Shown here one piece after another: positions 1 to 8,131 of a DNA stretch of 64,000 nt. Source of the stretch: Klenkia taihuensis (lineage in GTDB: Bacteria > Actinomycetota > Actinomycetes > Mycobacteriales > Geodermatophilaceae); contig NZ_FOMD01000001.1 in the NCBI RefSeq assembly GCF_900112525.1, positions 620,001 to 684,000 on the forward strand, given 5' to 3'. Under the pieces are notes generated by a model. That model was not told where the DNA came from. It saw only the letters and a list, made by a program, of their open reading frames with translations, and did no database searches. The position numbers and the translations under genes were made by a program. How positions within the stretch are numbered: the stretch's first letter is position 1; each line of letters begins with the position of its first letter.

Positions 1-444
1 CGCCGCGACCCGTTCGCGATGCTGCCCTTCATCGGCTACAACGCCGGCGACTACTTCAACCACTGGGTGGAGACCGGCAAGTCCGCCGACGCCACCAAGC
101 TGCCGGCGATCTTCTACGTCAACTGGTTCCGCCGGGACGACGAGGGCGGCTTCCTGTGGCCGGGCTTCGGCGAGAACTCCCGCGTGCTCAAGTGGGTCGT
201 CGAACGGCTGGAGGGCACCGCCTCGGCCGTGGAGACCCCGGTCGGCCACGTGCCCACCGCCGACTCCCTCGACGTCGAGGGCCTGGGCATGACCCCCGAG
301 CAGGTCGAGGCCGCGCTCGCGGTGCGGCCCGAGGAGTGGCGCGAGGAGATCCCGCAGATCACCGAGTGGTTCGAGAAGTTCGGCGACAAGCTCCCCACCA
401 CGATGTGGGACGAGCTGGAGATCCTCCGGAGCCGCCTCGCCTGA
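1..444 (+). CDS. pckG: Phosphoenolpyruvate carboxykinase (GTP), C-terminal part
   Basis: The frame is open from base 1 and begins RRDPFAMLPF, so the gene starts before the window and only its last 147 residues are present. The segment GYNAGDYFNHW, the NWFRRDDEG stretch and the WPGFGENSRVLKW block are hallmarks of GTP-dependent PEP carboxykinase, which converts oxaloacetate to PEP in gluconeogenesis. Full-length members are about 600 residues. The C-terminus looks intact and ends in a normal stop; nothing suggests truncation other than the window edge. Confidence 0.97.
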   Translation, partial: RRDPFAMLPFIGYNAGDYFNHWVETGKSADATKLPAIFYVNWFRRDDEGGFLWPGFGENSRVLKWVVERLEGTASAVETPVGHVPTADSLDVEGLGMTPEQVEAALAVRPEEWREEIPQITEWFEKFGDKLPTTMWDELEILRSRLA

Positions 445-450
445 CCGCCA

Positions 451-490
451 CGCCGGGCCGGGCCGTTCGCGTCGACGGTCGGGCCCGGCG
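451..490. terminator. GC-rich inverted repeat after pckG
   Basis: Nine-base perfect arms (CGCCGGGCC at 451-459, GGCCCGGCG at 482-490) enclose a loop of about 22 bases. It begins 7 bases after the pckG stop, as expected for an intrinsic-type terminator, but there is no T tract. Its right arm lies just upstream of the promoter of the next gene. Confidence 0.4.
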
Positions 491-500
491 CGGCTACGGT
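472..500 (+). promoter_or_regulatory. Candidate leaderless promoter
   Basis: TCGACG (472-477), a 17-base spacer and TACGGT (495-500) match actinobacterial -35/-10 spacing. The -10 hexamer ends 7 bases before the ATG at 508 and no Shine-Dalgarno sequence is visible, so the transcript would start at or next to the start codon. Confidence 0.4.
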
Positions 501-507
501 CCGTCGC

Positions 508-1038
508 ATGAGGCATGTCGCCGGCTTCGTCCTCGGGCTCGTCCTCGCCGCGGGCGCCCTGCTGGCCGTCGGGCAGGGCGTGGTGCGGCTGGCGACCGCC
601 GTGGCGGCGAACGCCACGAGCACCGAGGGCTTCGTCTGGCTCGCCGTCGGGGCGGGGGTCCTCGGGCTGGCCGCGGCCGCGCGCCGGGTGTCCCCGCTCG
701 TGCCCTTCCTCGCCGGCGCCCCGTTCCTCGCCCTCGGCGTGCTCGCCCAGGTGGCCCCGGGGACCCTGTCCGGGACCGAGCTCCCCGCGGCCGGCGCGGC
801 GCTGGACGGGCTCCGCACCTTCGGCGCCCTCGGCGGTGCGCTGGTGGTCGGCGGCGTCCTCGTCCTGCTGTCGCTGGTCCCGCAGGGGCGTCGTCCCCGC
901 CGCCGGGACGACGACGAGGACGACGGGTTCACCGCGGTGCCCGACGGCCAGCCGCAGGCCTGGCGCTCACCCGAGTCCAGCACGAACGCCTACCCGCGGG
1001 CCGAGCCCTACCAGCGCCCGCCGCTGCCGCCGTCCTGA
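508..1038 (+). CDS. Small integral membrane protein of unknown function
   Basis: A 176-residue protein with four likely membrane segments (about residues 5-30, 42-60, 64-86 and 108-127). A cytoplasmic-type basic/acidic stretch (RRPRRRDDDEDD) and a Pro-rich C-terminus follow. I recognise no catalytic motif or named family. The ATG has no ribosome binding site but sits 7 bases after a TANNNT box, which suggests leaderless transcription. It is probably a monocistronic actinobacterial hypothetical membrane protein. Confidence 0.75.
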   Translation: MRHVAGFVLGLVLAAGALLAVGQGVVRLATAVAANATSTEGFVWLAVGAGVLGLAAAARRVSPLVPFLAGAPFLALGVLAQVAPGTLSGTELPAAGAALDGLRTFGALGGALVVGGVLVLLSLVPQGRRPRRRDDDEDDGFTAVPDGQPQAWRSPESSTNAYPRAEPYQRPPLPPS

Positions 1039-1116
1039 CCCTCCTGCGGGCACCGGGCCCGCCCGGCGGTTAGCGTCGGGTCCGCATCCCCCACCCCCGC
1101 CGGAGGCCACCTCCCC

Positions 1117-2331
1117 GTGCCCAACCCGTACCTGCACGTGCTGCGCACGCCGCACGTGCTGCCGATGGTGGCGGCGGCGTTCATCGGGCGCCTGCCGCTG
1201 TCGATGATCGGGCTGGGCAGCGTGCTGCTGGTGCAGGACTACACCGGCTCGTACGCCCTGGGCGGCGGTGTGGCCGCGGCCGGTGCGGTGGCCACCGCGA
1301 TCAGCGGCCCGGTCCTGGGCCGGCTGGCCGACACCCTCGGCCAGCGCCGGGTGCTGCTGCCGGTGCTCGTGGTCTTCGTGCTGGCCGGCTTCGGCTTCCT
1401 GTTCTCGGTGCGCGAGGGCTGGCCGCTGTGGGTCGTGTTCGCCACCGGCGCCCTGGCCGGGGCCTGCATCCCGCCGGTGGGGTCGATGATCCGGGTGCGC
1501 TGGACCCACCTGCTGCGCGGCACGCCGCGGCTGCCCACCGCGCTGGCGATGGAGTCGGTGGTCGACGAGTTCGTGTTCATCGTCGGCCCGGTGCTCGTCA
1601 CGTTCCTGTCCACCACCGGGCACACGACCTCCGGCGTGGTCACCGCGTTCACCCTCGCCGTCGTCGGCAGCCTCGCCTTCGCCGCGCAGGGCCGCACCGA
1701 GCCGCCGGCGCACGGCCACGAGTCCCGGCAGGGTCCCTCGGCGATGCGCACCGCCGGGCTGCGGGTGCTCTTCGTCGTCGGCCTGGCCGTGGGCACCATG
1801 CTCGGCACGCTGGAGATCGCGCTGGTCGCCTTCGCCGACGAGGTGGGCGCCAAGTCCTACTCGGGCGTGCTCATCGCCGCGCTGGCCATCGGGTCCATGG
1901 TGTCGGGGATCGGCTGGGGCACCGTGCACTTCCGATCCCCGGTGCGCCGCCGGCTGCTCGCCGTCCTCGGGCTGTTCGTGCTCACCAGCCTGCCGCTGCT
2001 GGTGGTGGGCGGGCTGTGGCTGATGATCCCGTTCGTCGTGCTGGCCGGGCTGGCCGTCTCGCCGTCGCTGATCAGCGCGTTCACCCTGGCCGAGGTGCTG
2101 GTGCCCCGGGCGGTGGTCACCGAGGCCTTCACCTGGATCGGCACCGCGCTGGCGATCGGCGTCGCGCTCGGGGCCTCGGTGGCCGGCAAGGTCGTCGACG
2201 TGGTCGGGGCGAACGCGGCCTTCTCGGTGGCCACCGTCGCCGCCGCGGCGGCCGGGCTGGTCGTGGCGGTCTTCCAGCGGCTGCTGGTCGTCCCCGCCGA
2301 GCACGCCGGCGACCCCGCGCTCGCCCGCTGA
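1117..2331 (+). CDS. MFS transporter
   Basis: A 404-residue protein with about 12 hydrophobic segments and the major facilitator loop after helix 2 (GRLADTLGQRR). The GTG start is supported by CGGAGG at 1101-1106. A central basic loop near residue 200 (GRTEPPAHGHESRQG) separates the two six-helix halves. The most likely role is proton-driven export of a small molecule; the substrate cannot be told from sequence. The following gene starts only after a leader-peptide region, so this is probably its own transcription unit. Confidence 0.88.
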   Translation: MPNPYLHVLRTPHVLPMVAAAFIGRLPLSMIGLGSVLLVQDYTGSYALGGGVAAAGAVATAISGPVLGRLADTLGQRRVLLPVLVVFVLAGFGFLFSVREGWPLWVVFATGALAGACIPPVGSMIRVRWTHLLRGTPRLPTALAMESVVDEFVFIVGPVLVTFLSTTGHTTSGVVTAFTLAVVGSLAFAAQGRTEPPAHGHESRQGPSAMRTAGLRVLFVVGLAVGTMLGTLEIALVAFADEVGAKSYSGVLIAALAIGSMVSGIGWGTVHFRSPVRRRLLAVLGLFVLTSLPLLVVGGLWLMIPFVVLAGLAVSPSLISAFTLAEVLVPRAVVTEAFTWIGTALAIGVALGASVAGKVVDVVGANAAFSVATVAAAAAGLVVAVFQRLLVVPAEHAGDPALAR

Positions 2332-2347
2332 GACAAAGTGCACCAAA

Positions 2348-2369
2348 CCGGTGCGGATGCTTGCACCGG
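2348..2369. repeat. Inverted repeat ahead of the cysteine leader peptide
   Basis: Perfect 7-base arms CCGGTGC (2348-2354) and GCACCGG (2363-2369) flank an 8-base loop. The right arm overlaps the proposed -35 hexamer of the leader-peptide promoter. It could end the MFS transcript or act as an operator; there is no T tract. Confidence 0.4.
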
Positions 2370-2389
2370 CGTCCCCGGTGTGGTGTCCT
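2361..2389 (+). promoter_or_regulatory. Candidate promoter of the leader peptide-cdo operon
   Basis: TTGCAC (2361-2366), a 17-base spacer and TGTCCT (2384-2389) form a plausible sigma-A promoter with a weak -10. The expected start point falls at about 2396-2397, the GTG of the leader peptide, so that ORF would be translated from a leaderless mRNA. Confidence 0.35.
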
Positions 2390-2396
2390 CTTCCGC

Positions 2397-2477
2397 GTGA
2401 CGTACTCGCTCGAGCTGCACCGGAGGTCCGCCGTGGACCTGCTGCGTGTCGCCAGCGCGCTGTGTCCGGGCAGCTGA
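2397..2477 (+). CDS. Cysteine-containing leader peptide (26 aa)
   Basis: GTG-initiated ORF of 26 codons encoding MTYSLELHRRSAVDLLRVAS then ALCPGS. The RR-x-DLLRVxSALC pattern is what is seen in the short 'putative leader peptides' found upstream of sulfur-metabolism genes in many actinobacteria. It lies 79 bases upstream of a cysteine dioxygenase gene, so its single Cys codon (TGT) near the C-terminus would let translation sense cysteine supply. The stretch from its stop to the cdo start (2478-2556) is about 58 % C and only 23 % G, resembling a Rho-loading site. The peptide itself probably has no other function. Family resemblance is recognised; the regulatory mechanism is inferred. Confidence 0.75.
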   Translation: MTYSLELHRRSAVDLLRVASALCPGS

Positions 2478-2556
2478 CCGCACCCCAGCCCCGACCCCCG
2501 TCACCCCGCCGCGCGGACCGTCGTGCCCCGCTGCGCCCCCACCCGGAGACACCTCT

Positions 2557-3117
2557 GTGACCAGCACCGTGCTGCCCACCGCCCTGACCACCCCCGCGCC
2601 GCAGACCCCGGCCGACGCCCCCGCCGGGGCCGCCGCCCTCGCCGTGGCCCTCGCCATCCGCACCGACCTGTGGGCCGACCGCGTCGAGTACCGCGAGCAG
2701 TCCCGCTGGACCGCGCTGCTCGACCCCGCCGACGTCGTCCCCGCCCTGGACCCCTCGCTGCACGCCGAGCTGCGCGACGCCCAGATCTGGCTGCTGTCCT
2801 GGCTGCCCGGCCAGGGCACCCCGCTGCACGACCACGGCGCCTCCGCCGGCGCCTTCGCCGTCGCCCGCGGCACGCTGACCGAGCGCGTGGTCGCCCGTGG
2901 CACCGGCACGGCCGCGCGGCAGAGCACCGCGGACCTGGCCGCGGGCCGGGTGCGCTTCTTCGGCTCGCACTACGTGCACCAGGTGGTCAACACGCTCCAC
3001 GAGCCGGCGGTGAGCGTGCACGTGTACGCCCCGCGGCTGACGCTGATGAACACCTACCGGATCGAGGGCGGCCGGCTGGTCCGCACCGGCACCGAGCGCG
3101 CCGGGGTGGACTGGTGA
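2557..3117 (+). CDS. cdo: Cysteine dioxygenase (type I)
   Basis: A 186-residue cupin that oxidises L-cysteine to cysteine sulfinate using non-haem Fe(II) and O2. The three iron-binding histidines are visible: H91 and H93 in PLHDHG and H141 in HYVHQVVN. The GTG start is preceded by CGGAG at 2544-2548. The N-terminal 25 residues are Ala/Pro/Thr-rich and variable. The gene follows a cysteine leader peptide and overlaps the next gene by four bases (GTGA), so the two are translationally coupled. Regulation by cysteine availability through the leader is likely. Confidence 0.92.
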   Translation: MTSTVLPTALTTPAPQTPADAPAGAAALAVALAIRTDLWADRVEYREQSRWTALLDPADVVPALDPSLHAELRDAQIWLLSWLPGQGTPLHDHGASAGAFAVARGTLTERVVARGTGTAARQSTADLAAGRVRFFGSHYVHQVVNTLHEPAVSVHVYAPRLTLMNTYRIEGGRLVRTGTERAGVDW

Positions 3118-3548
3118 CCGCCCTCCTCGAGCCCGCCCGCAGCCGCCCGGCCGGGGCGGTGTCGGTCGACGACCTGCTCGCCGCCGCCCGGGCCCGCATC
3201 CAGCGCGTCGCGCCGCTGCAGGCCGCCGCGCGCATCGCCGCCGGTGCGCTGCTGGTCGACATCCGCCCCGCCGCCCAGCGGTACCGGGAGGGCTGGGTGG
3301 CCGGCGCGCTGGTCGTCGAGCGCAACGTGCTGGAGTGGCGGTTCGACCCCACCAGCGACGCCCGGCTGCCCGAGGCCACCGGCTACGACGTCGACGTCGT
3401 GGTGCTCTGCTCGGAGGGCTACACCTCCAGCCTGGCCGCCGACGCCCTGCGCTCGATCGGGCTGTCCACCGCCACCGACGTGGTGGGCGGGTTCCACGCC
3501 TGGGTGGCCGCTGGCCTGCCGCACGTGCCGGGTCACGGAGTGTCCTGA
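3114..3548 (+). CDS. Rhodanese-like sulfurtransferase
   Basis: A 144-residue single rhodanese domain. It has the LLVDIRP entry motif (about residues 46-52), the W-x-AGAL stretch and an active-site loop CSEGYTSS with catalytic Cys99. It probably moves sulfane sulfur or handles sulfur products linked to cysteine breakdown, because it is translationally coupled to cdo (stop and start overlap at 3114-3117). The first 30 residues are an extension before the rhodanese fold. No signal peptide is present, so it should be cytoplasmic. Confidence 0.9.
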   Translation: MTALLEPARSRPAGAVSVDDLLAAARARIQRVAPLQAAARIAAGALLVDIRPAAQRYREGWVAGALVVERNVLEWRFDPTSDARLPEATGYDVDVVVLCSEGYTSSLAADALRSIGLSTATDVVGGFHAWVAAGLPHVPGHGVS

Positions 3549-3633
3549 CCCACAGTGACCTCCTGCCCCCTCGTGCGGGGGAGTTCCCGGGTTCAGGCTG
3601 CAGTTCCGGACGGCACCGTTCGACAATGCGTCC

Positions 3634-4449
3634 GTGACGACCTCGAACCTGGCGGGTGAGCTGCGCGGTGCCCTCGCGGGCGTGCCCGGTACCGGGCTGC
3701 TCGAGGTCCACTTCCAGCCGGTCGTGAGCATCGCCGACGGCGACCCGCTCGGGGCCGAGGCGCTGGTGCGCTGGTGCCACCCCCGGCTGGGCCTGCTGTC
3801 CCCGGACACCTTCGTCCCGGTGGCCGAGCGCGCCGGCCTGGGCCTGCGCCTGGACGCCGCCGTCCTCGACCTGGCGCTGCGCCAGCTGGCCACCTGGGAC
3901 GCCGCGGGCGTCCGGGTGCACCGGGTGGGCGTCAACCTGGGCCGCACCAGCCTGCACTCGCCCGAGCTGCTGACCACCGTGCAGCGCGCCTGCGAGCACG
4001 CCGGGGTGCTGCCCGGCCGGTTGATGCTCGAGGTCGTGGAGCACGACGAGCTGACCCTGACCCCGGAACGGCTCACCGCGGTGCAGGCGCTCGCCGACGC
4101 CGACATCACCCTGGCCCTCGACGACTTCGGCGCCGGCCACGCCGGCGTCGGCCTGCTCGGCCGGCTGCCCTTCGGCGTGCTCAAGGCCGACCGGTCCCTG
4201 CTGCCCGGCCCGCACCGCACGGCCGCCCTGCGCGCCCCCGACGCCCGCCGGGTGCTCGCCGGGGTGGTCGCACTGGCCGCCGCGGTCGGGGTGGAGGTCA
4301 CCGCCGAGGGCATCGAGACCCCCGCGCACCGCGAGCTGGTCGCCGACCTCGGCGTCCCGCACGCCCAGGGCTGGCTGTACTCCCGCGCGCTGCCCGCACC
4401 GGCGTTCGCCGCCTGGTGGCGGCAGCGGGTCTCCGCGCTCGCCGCCTGA
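3634..4449 (+). CDS. EAL-domain cyclic di-GMP phosphodiesterase
   Basis: A 271-residue stand-alone EAL domain predicted to hydrolyse c-di-GMP to pGpG. The metal and catalytic residues are all present: E42 in EALVRW, N101, E133 in LEVVEHD, D163-D164 in DDFGAGH, K184, E225/E228 in AEGIE and Q245 in HAQGW. It is therefore probably active rather than a degenerate sensor. There is no GGDEF, PAS or membrane segment; any input must come from partners. The GTG lies 6 bases after GACAAT (3622-3627), again suggesting a leaderless transcript. Confidence 0.92.
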   Translation: MTTSNLAGELRGALAGVPGTGLLEVHFQPVVSIADGDPLGAEALVRWCHPRLGLLSPDTFVPVAERAGLGLRLDAAVLDLALRQLATWDAAGVRVHRVGVNLGRTSLHSPELLTTVQRACEHAGVLPGRLMLEVVEHDELTLTPERLTAVQALADADITLALDDFGAGHAGVGLLGRLPFGVLKADRSLLPGPHRTAALRAPDARRVLAGVVALAAAVGVEVTAEGIETPAHRELVADLGVPHAQGWLYSRALPAPAFAAWWRQRVSALAA

Positions 4450-4468
4450 CCCTGGCAGGGTGGGCCCG

Positions 4469-5134
4469 GTGACCCGGTCCCGACCCGCCGCCGGGGGCGG
4501 CCGGCTGGTGCTGGTGCCCCCCGCCCGGGTCGAGCGCTGGCTGGACAACGCCGCCACGCGGCACGGGTCCTTCGCCGACGTGGCCGCCGACGACGAGGGC
4601 GTGACCGTGACCTGCGCCGACGGCGCGGTGCTGCGCCTGGTGCCGCCCTTCGGCTGGGACGGCCCCGGCCCCGCCGCGCTGACCCGGCTGGGCGCCGCGG
4701 CCCGCTCGGCGCACCGGGTCGCGGTCCTGCTGGTGCGCCGGGGCCGCTGGGCGGTCGGCGTGTTCGACGGCGGCGACCTGGTGGTCTCCAAGGTCGACGC
4801 CCGGCAGGTGCAGGGCCGCACCGCCGCCGGCGGCTGGTCGCAGCAGCGCTTCGCCCGCCGCCGGGGCAACCAGACCGGCGCCGTCGTCGACCACGCGGTG
4901 GAGACCGCCGTCCGGGTGCTGCTCCCGCACGCCGGGTCCTGCGCGGCGCTGGTCACCGGCGGCGACCGCGGGCTCGTGGACGACGTCCTGGCCGACCGCC
5001 GGCTCGCCCCGCTGACCGCGCTGCGCCGGCTGGAGCCCGTCGACGTCGGCGACCCCACCAAGCAGGAGCTGCTCGCCACGCCGGACCGGTTCCGCGCCGT
5101 CCGGGTGCGCGTCCTCGACCCCGGCGTGGGCTAG
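4469..5134 (+). CDS. acVLRF1-family peptidyl-tRNA hydrolase
   Basis: A 221-residue protein of the actinobacterial Vms1-like release factor family. The N-terminus has the family pattern of a GGGR stretch followed by VPPARVERWLD. The central block WSQQRFARRRGNQTGA holds the Gln-containing catalytic loop analogous to the GGQ loop of release factors. The family is thought to release nascent chains from stalled 50S ribosomes in ribosome quality control. Two GTG codons are possible starts (4460 and 4469); 4469 fits the family N-terminus better and sits 7 bases after CAGGGT. It is 19 bases downstream of the EAL gene, possibly co-transcribed. Confidence 0.85.
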   Translation: MTRSRPAAGGGRLVLVPPARVERWLDNAATRHGSFADVAADDEGVTVTCADGAVLRLVPPFGWDGPGPAALTRLGAAARSAHRVAVLLVRRGRWAVGVFDGGDLVVSKVDARQVQGRTAAGGWSQQRFARRRGNQTGAVVDHAVETAVRVLLPHAGSCAALVTGGDRGLVDDVLADRRLAPLTALRRLEPVDVGDPTKQELLATPDRFRAVRVRVLDPGVG

Positions 5135-5150
5135 GGCCGAGGACGCGTGG

Positions 5151-6293
5151 TCACAGCAGCTCGAGGATGGTGGCGTTGGCCTGGCCGCCGCCCTCGCACA
5201 TGGTCTGCAGGCCGTAGCGGATCCCGTTGTCGCGCATGTGGTGGACCATCGTGGTCATGATGCGGGCGCCCGAGGCGCCCAGCGGGTGACCCAGGGCGAT
5301 GGCCCCGCCGACCGGGTTGAGCGCCTTCTCGTCGGCGCCGATGTCGGCCAGCCACGCCAGCGGCACCGAGGCGAAGGCCTCGTTGACCTCGAACACGCCG
5401 ATCTCGTCCAGCCGCAGGCCGGAGCGGTCGAGCACCTTCTTGGTGGCCGGGATGGGCGCGGTGAGCATGATGACCGGGTCGTCGGCGGCCAGCGCCACGC
5501 TGTGCACCCGGGCGATCGGCGTCATGCCCAGCTCGGTGGCCTTCTCGCCGGTCATCATGAGCAGCGCGGCCGAGCCGTCGGAGATCTGGCTGGCGTTGCC
5601 GGCGCTGACCACGCCGTCGGCCTGGAACGGGGTCTTCAGCCCGGCCAGCGCCTCGACGGTGCCGCCGCGGCGGACGCCCTCGTCGGCGGTGACCCGCCCC
5701 TCCGGGGCGTCGACCGGGGCGATCTGGGCGTCGAAGCGGCCCTCGTCCTGGGCGGCTGCGGCGCGCTCGTGCGAGCGCAGCGCGAACTCGTCGAGCTGGG
5801 TGCGCGACAGGCCCCAGCGCTGGGCGATCATCTCCGCGCCGATGCCCTGGTTGGGGCTCACGCCGTCGTAGCGGGCCATGAACTGCGGGCCCATCGGGTC
5901 CTGGCTGCCGCGGGAGGAGCCCATCGGCACCCGCGACATCGACTCGATGCCGCCGGCGACGACGACGTCGTAGTGCCCGGCGACCAGGCCGGCGGCGGCG
6001 AAGTGCACCGCCTGCTGGGAGGAGCCGCACTGCCGGTCGACGGTGGTGCCGGGGACCGACTCGGGCCAGCCGGCGGCCAGCACCGCGGTGCGGGCGATGT
6101 CGAACGTCTGCTCGCCGCTCTGCGAGACGCAGCCCCAGACCACGTCGTCGACCAGCGCGGGGTCCAGGCCCGCGCGGCCCACCAGGCTCTGCAGCACGTG
6201 CGCGGACAGGTCGGCCGGGTGGACGCCGGACAGGCCGCCGTTGCGCTTCCCGACCGGGGTGCGCACGGCCTCGACGATGACTGCGTCGCGCAT
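5151..6293 (-). CDS. Acetyl-CoA acetyltransferase / thiolase
   Basis: A 380-residue thiolase. The acyl-accepting Cys89 is in DRQCGSSQQA, the NEAFA motif and GHPLGASG carry the active-site His, and the second catalytic Cys is in CEGGGQAN near the C-terminus. It cleaves or forms beta-ketoacyl-CoA; the family variant (steroid/fatty-acid type thiolase or acetoacetyl-CoA thiolase) cannot be fixed. ATG is preceded by GAGGAG on the minus strand. The next gene upstream on the strand is qcrB, 50 bases away. It ends 17 bases from the converging acVLRF1 gene. Confidence 0.93.
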   Translation of the reverse strand: MRDAVIVEAVRTPVGKRNGGLSGVHPADLSAHVLQSLVGRAGLDPALVDDVVWGCVSQSGEQTFDIARTAVLAAGWPESVPGTTVDRQCGSSQQAVHFAAAGLVAGHYDVVVAGGIESMSRVPMGSSRGSQDPMGPQFMARYDGVSPNQGIGAEMIAQRWGLSRTQLDEFALRSHERAAAAQDEGRFDAQIAPVDAPEGRVTADEGVRRGGTVEALAGLKTPFQADGVVSAGNASQISDGSAALLMMTGEKATELGMTPIARVHSVALAADDPVIMLTAPIPATKKVLDRSGLRLDEIGVFEVNEAFASVPLAWLADIGADEKALNPVGGAIALGHPLGASGARIMTTMVHHMRDNGIRYGLQTMCEGGGQANATILELL

Positions 6294-6343
6294 CCGGCGA
6301 CTCCTCTCGTGGAGCGCCGGCCCCACTGCCGGCGCTGGAACGG

Positions 6344-7987
6344 TCAGCTCTGACTGTAGCGCTGTTCGCGGGCCTCCGGGGCGCTGGTGACCGCCTGGTC
6401 CCCGCGCGCCCCCTGCTCGGCCTCCCGCTGCACCCGCACGGGCTCCTCGATCGGCCGGAAGAAGCCCTTCACCGCCCGCCGGGCGCCGCCGACCTGGTTC
6501 ATCCGCCGCGGCACCGGCGCGCCGCCGTAGGTGAGCTCCCCGTGGCCGTGCGCGTCGACCGGGCCCAGCGGCTGGTGCACCTCCAGGTACTCGCCGCCGG
6601 GCAGCCGGCGCAGCACGCCGGTCTCGATGCCGTGCTCGAGGACCTCGCGGTCGTGGTCCTGCAGGCCCAGGCAGACCCGGTAGGCCACGGCGTAGGCGAT
6701 CGGCGGGACGACCACCAGGCCGATCCGGCCGGCCCAGGTCATCGCGTTGAGGCTGATGTCGAACTTGTCCGCGATCAGGTCGTTGCCGCCGGAGACCAGC
6801 AGCACCAGGTAGAAGGCGAGCGCCATCGCCCCGACCGACGTGCGCACCGGCACGTCGCGGGGGCGCTGCAGGAGGTGGTCGGAAGCCGTGTCGCCGGTCA
6901 TCCGCCGCTCGATGACGGGGTAGAGCGCCAGCACGGCGAACACCAGCCCGGCCAGCCCGACGCTGGGCCAGAACAGCGCGGGCACCTGGTAGTCGCCGGG
7001 CAGGACCAGGTCCCACGAGGGGAACAGCCGGGTCGCGCCGTCCAGCCAGCCGATGTACCAGTCCGGCTGCGACCCGGCCGAGACCTTCGCCGGGTCGTAG
7101 GGGCCCCACAGCCAGACCGGGTTGATCTGCACCAGCCCGCCGAGCGCGGCGCAGAGCCCGAAGACCAGGAAGAACAGGGCGGTGGCCTTGCCGGCGAAGG
7201 CCGGGAACAGCCGGTTGCCCACCACGTCGTGCTCGGTCCGGCCCGGGCCCGGGAACTGGGTGTGCTTCTGCTTGACCAGGATCAGCAGGTGCAGTGCGAT
7301 GAGGGCCAGCAGGATCGCGGGCACGAGCAGCACGTGGACGACGTAGAGCCGTCCCATGATCTGGTCGCCGGGGAAGTCGCCGTCGAAGACCGCCCAGTGC
7401 GCCCACGTCCCGATGACCGGGATGCTCAGGATGATCGCCGACGCGATCCGCAGGCCGGTGCCCGAGAGCAGGTCGTCGGGCAGCGAGTAGCCGGTGAACC
7501 CCATGACCAGGGCGAGCAGCAGCAGTGCCACCCCGATGTACCAGTTCGTCTCCCGCGGCCGCCGGAACGCGCCGGTGAAGAAGATCCGCAGCAGGTGGAC
7601 CACGATCGCGGCCACGAACAGCAGGGCGGCCCAGTGGTGCAGCTGGCGGATGAACAACCCGCCCCGGACGTCGAAGCTGAGGTCCAGCGAGGACTCGTAG
7701 GCCCGGGACATCTCGACCCCGCGCAGCGGGGCGTAGATGCCCTGGTAGGTGGTCTCCATCAGCGACGGCTCGTAGAAGAACGTCAGGAACACCCCCGACA
7801 GCAGCAGGACGACGAACGCGTAGAGCGCGATCTCGCCCAGCAGGAACGACCAGTGGTCGGGGAAGACCTTGTTCAGGGTGCGGCGCAGCGGGCCGGCGAC
7901 CAGCAGCCGGTCGTCGACCTCGGCGGCGGCGCGGCCGATCCGGGTACGCGGCGCGGAGCGGTCGGCGGCAGGGGTGTGGGCGGGCAT
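6344..7987 (-). CDS. qcrB: Cytochrome bc complex cytochrome b subunit (orphan)
   Basis: A 547-residue membrane protein with the actinobacterial QcrB layout: N-terminal cytochrome b helices with haem-ligating histidines ([27 protein letters not shown] with [12 protein letters not shown]) and a PDWY quinol-site motif ([11 protein letters not shown]). A hydrophilic C-terminal extension of about 100 residues follows. It would take part in menaquinol oxidation. No qcrA (Rieske), qcrC (cytochrome c) or cytochrome oxidase gene is nearby, so this is either a second, stand-alone copy or a relocated gene. ATG preceded by AGGAG. Length is normal for the family. Confidence 0.9.
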   Translation of the reverse strand: MPAHTPAADRSAPRTRIGRAAAEVDDRLLVAGPLRRTLNKVFPDHWSFLLGEIALYAFVVLLLSGVFLTFFYEPSLMETTYQGIYAPLRGVEMSRAYESSLDLSFDVRGGLFIRQLHHWAALLFVAAIVVHLLRIFFTGAFRRPRETNWYIGVALLLLALVMGFTGYSLPDDLLSGTGLRIASAIILSIPVIGTWAHWAVFDGDFPGDQIMGRLYVVHVLLVPAILLALIALHLLILVKQKHTQFPGPGRTEHDVVGNRLFPAFAGKATALFFLVFGLCAALGGLVQINPVWLWGPYDPAKVSAGSQPDWYIGWLDGATRLFPSWDLVLPGDYQVPALFWPSVGLAGLVFAVLALYPVIERRMTGDTASDHLLQRPRDVPVRTSVGAMALAFYLVLLVSGGNDLIADKFDISLNAMTWAGRIGLVVVPPIAYAVAYRVCLGLQDHDREVLEHGIETGVLRRLPGGEYLEVHQPLGPVDAHGHGELTYGGAPVPRRMNQVGGARRAVKGFFRPIEEPVRVQREAEQGARGDQAVTSAPEAREQRYSQS

Positions 7988-8131
7988 CGGGGCTCCTGGC
8001 GGTGGAGGTCCACCGCGTGCGGGCCGGCTCACCATCGTCTCGACGTCGGCTGGGAGAACCGTACGACCCCGTTCCGCGATGTCGCCACACGAGCGGGTGC
8101 GGGTGCCCGGCCCGCAGGGCAGTGTTGACCC

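Noticed and set aside
1-444. Truncated pckG pseudogene
   Set aside because: The reading frame is intact up to base 1; the missing part lies outside the window.
967-5079. Very long open reading frames on the opposite strand
   Set aside because: They run antisense across several recognisable genes and encode Arg/Gly/Pro-rich low-complexity sequence. Such frames arise from GC-rich third codon positions.
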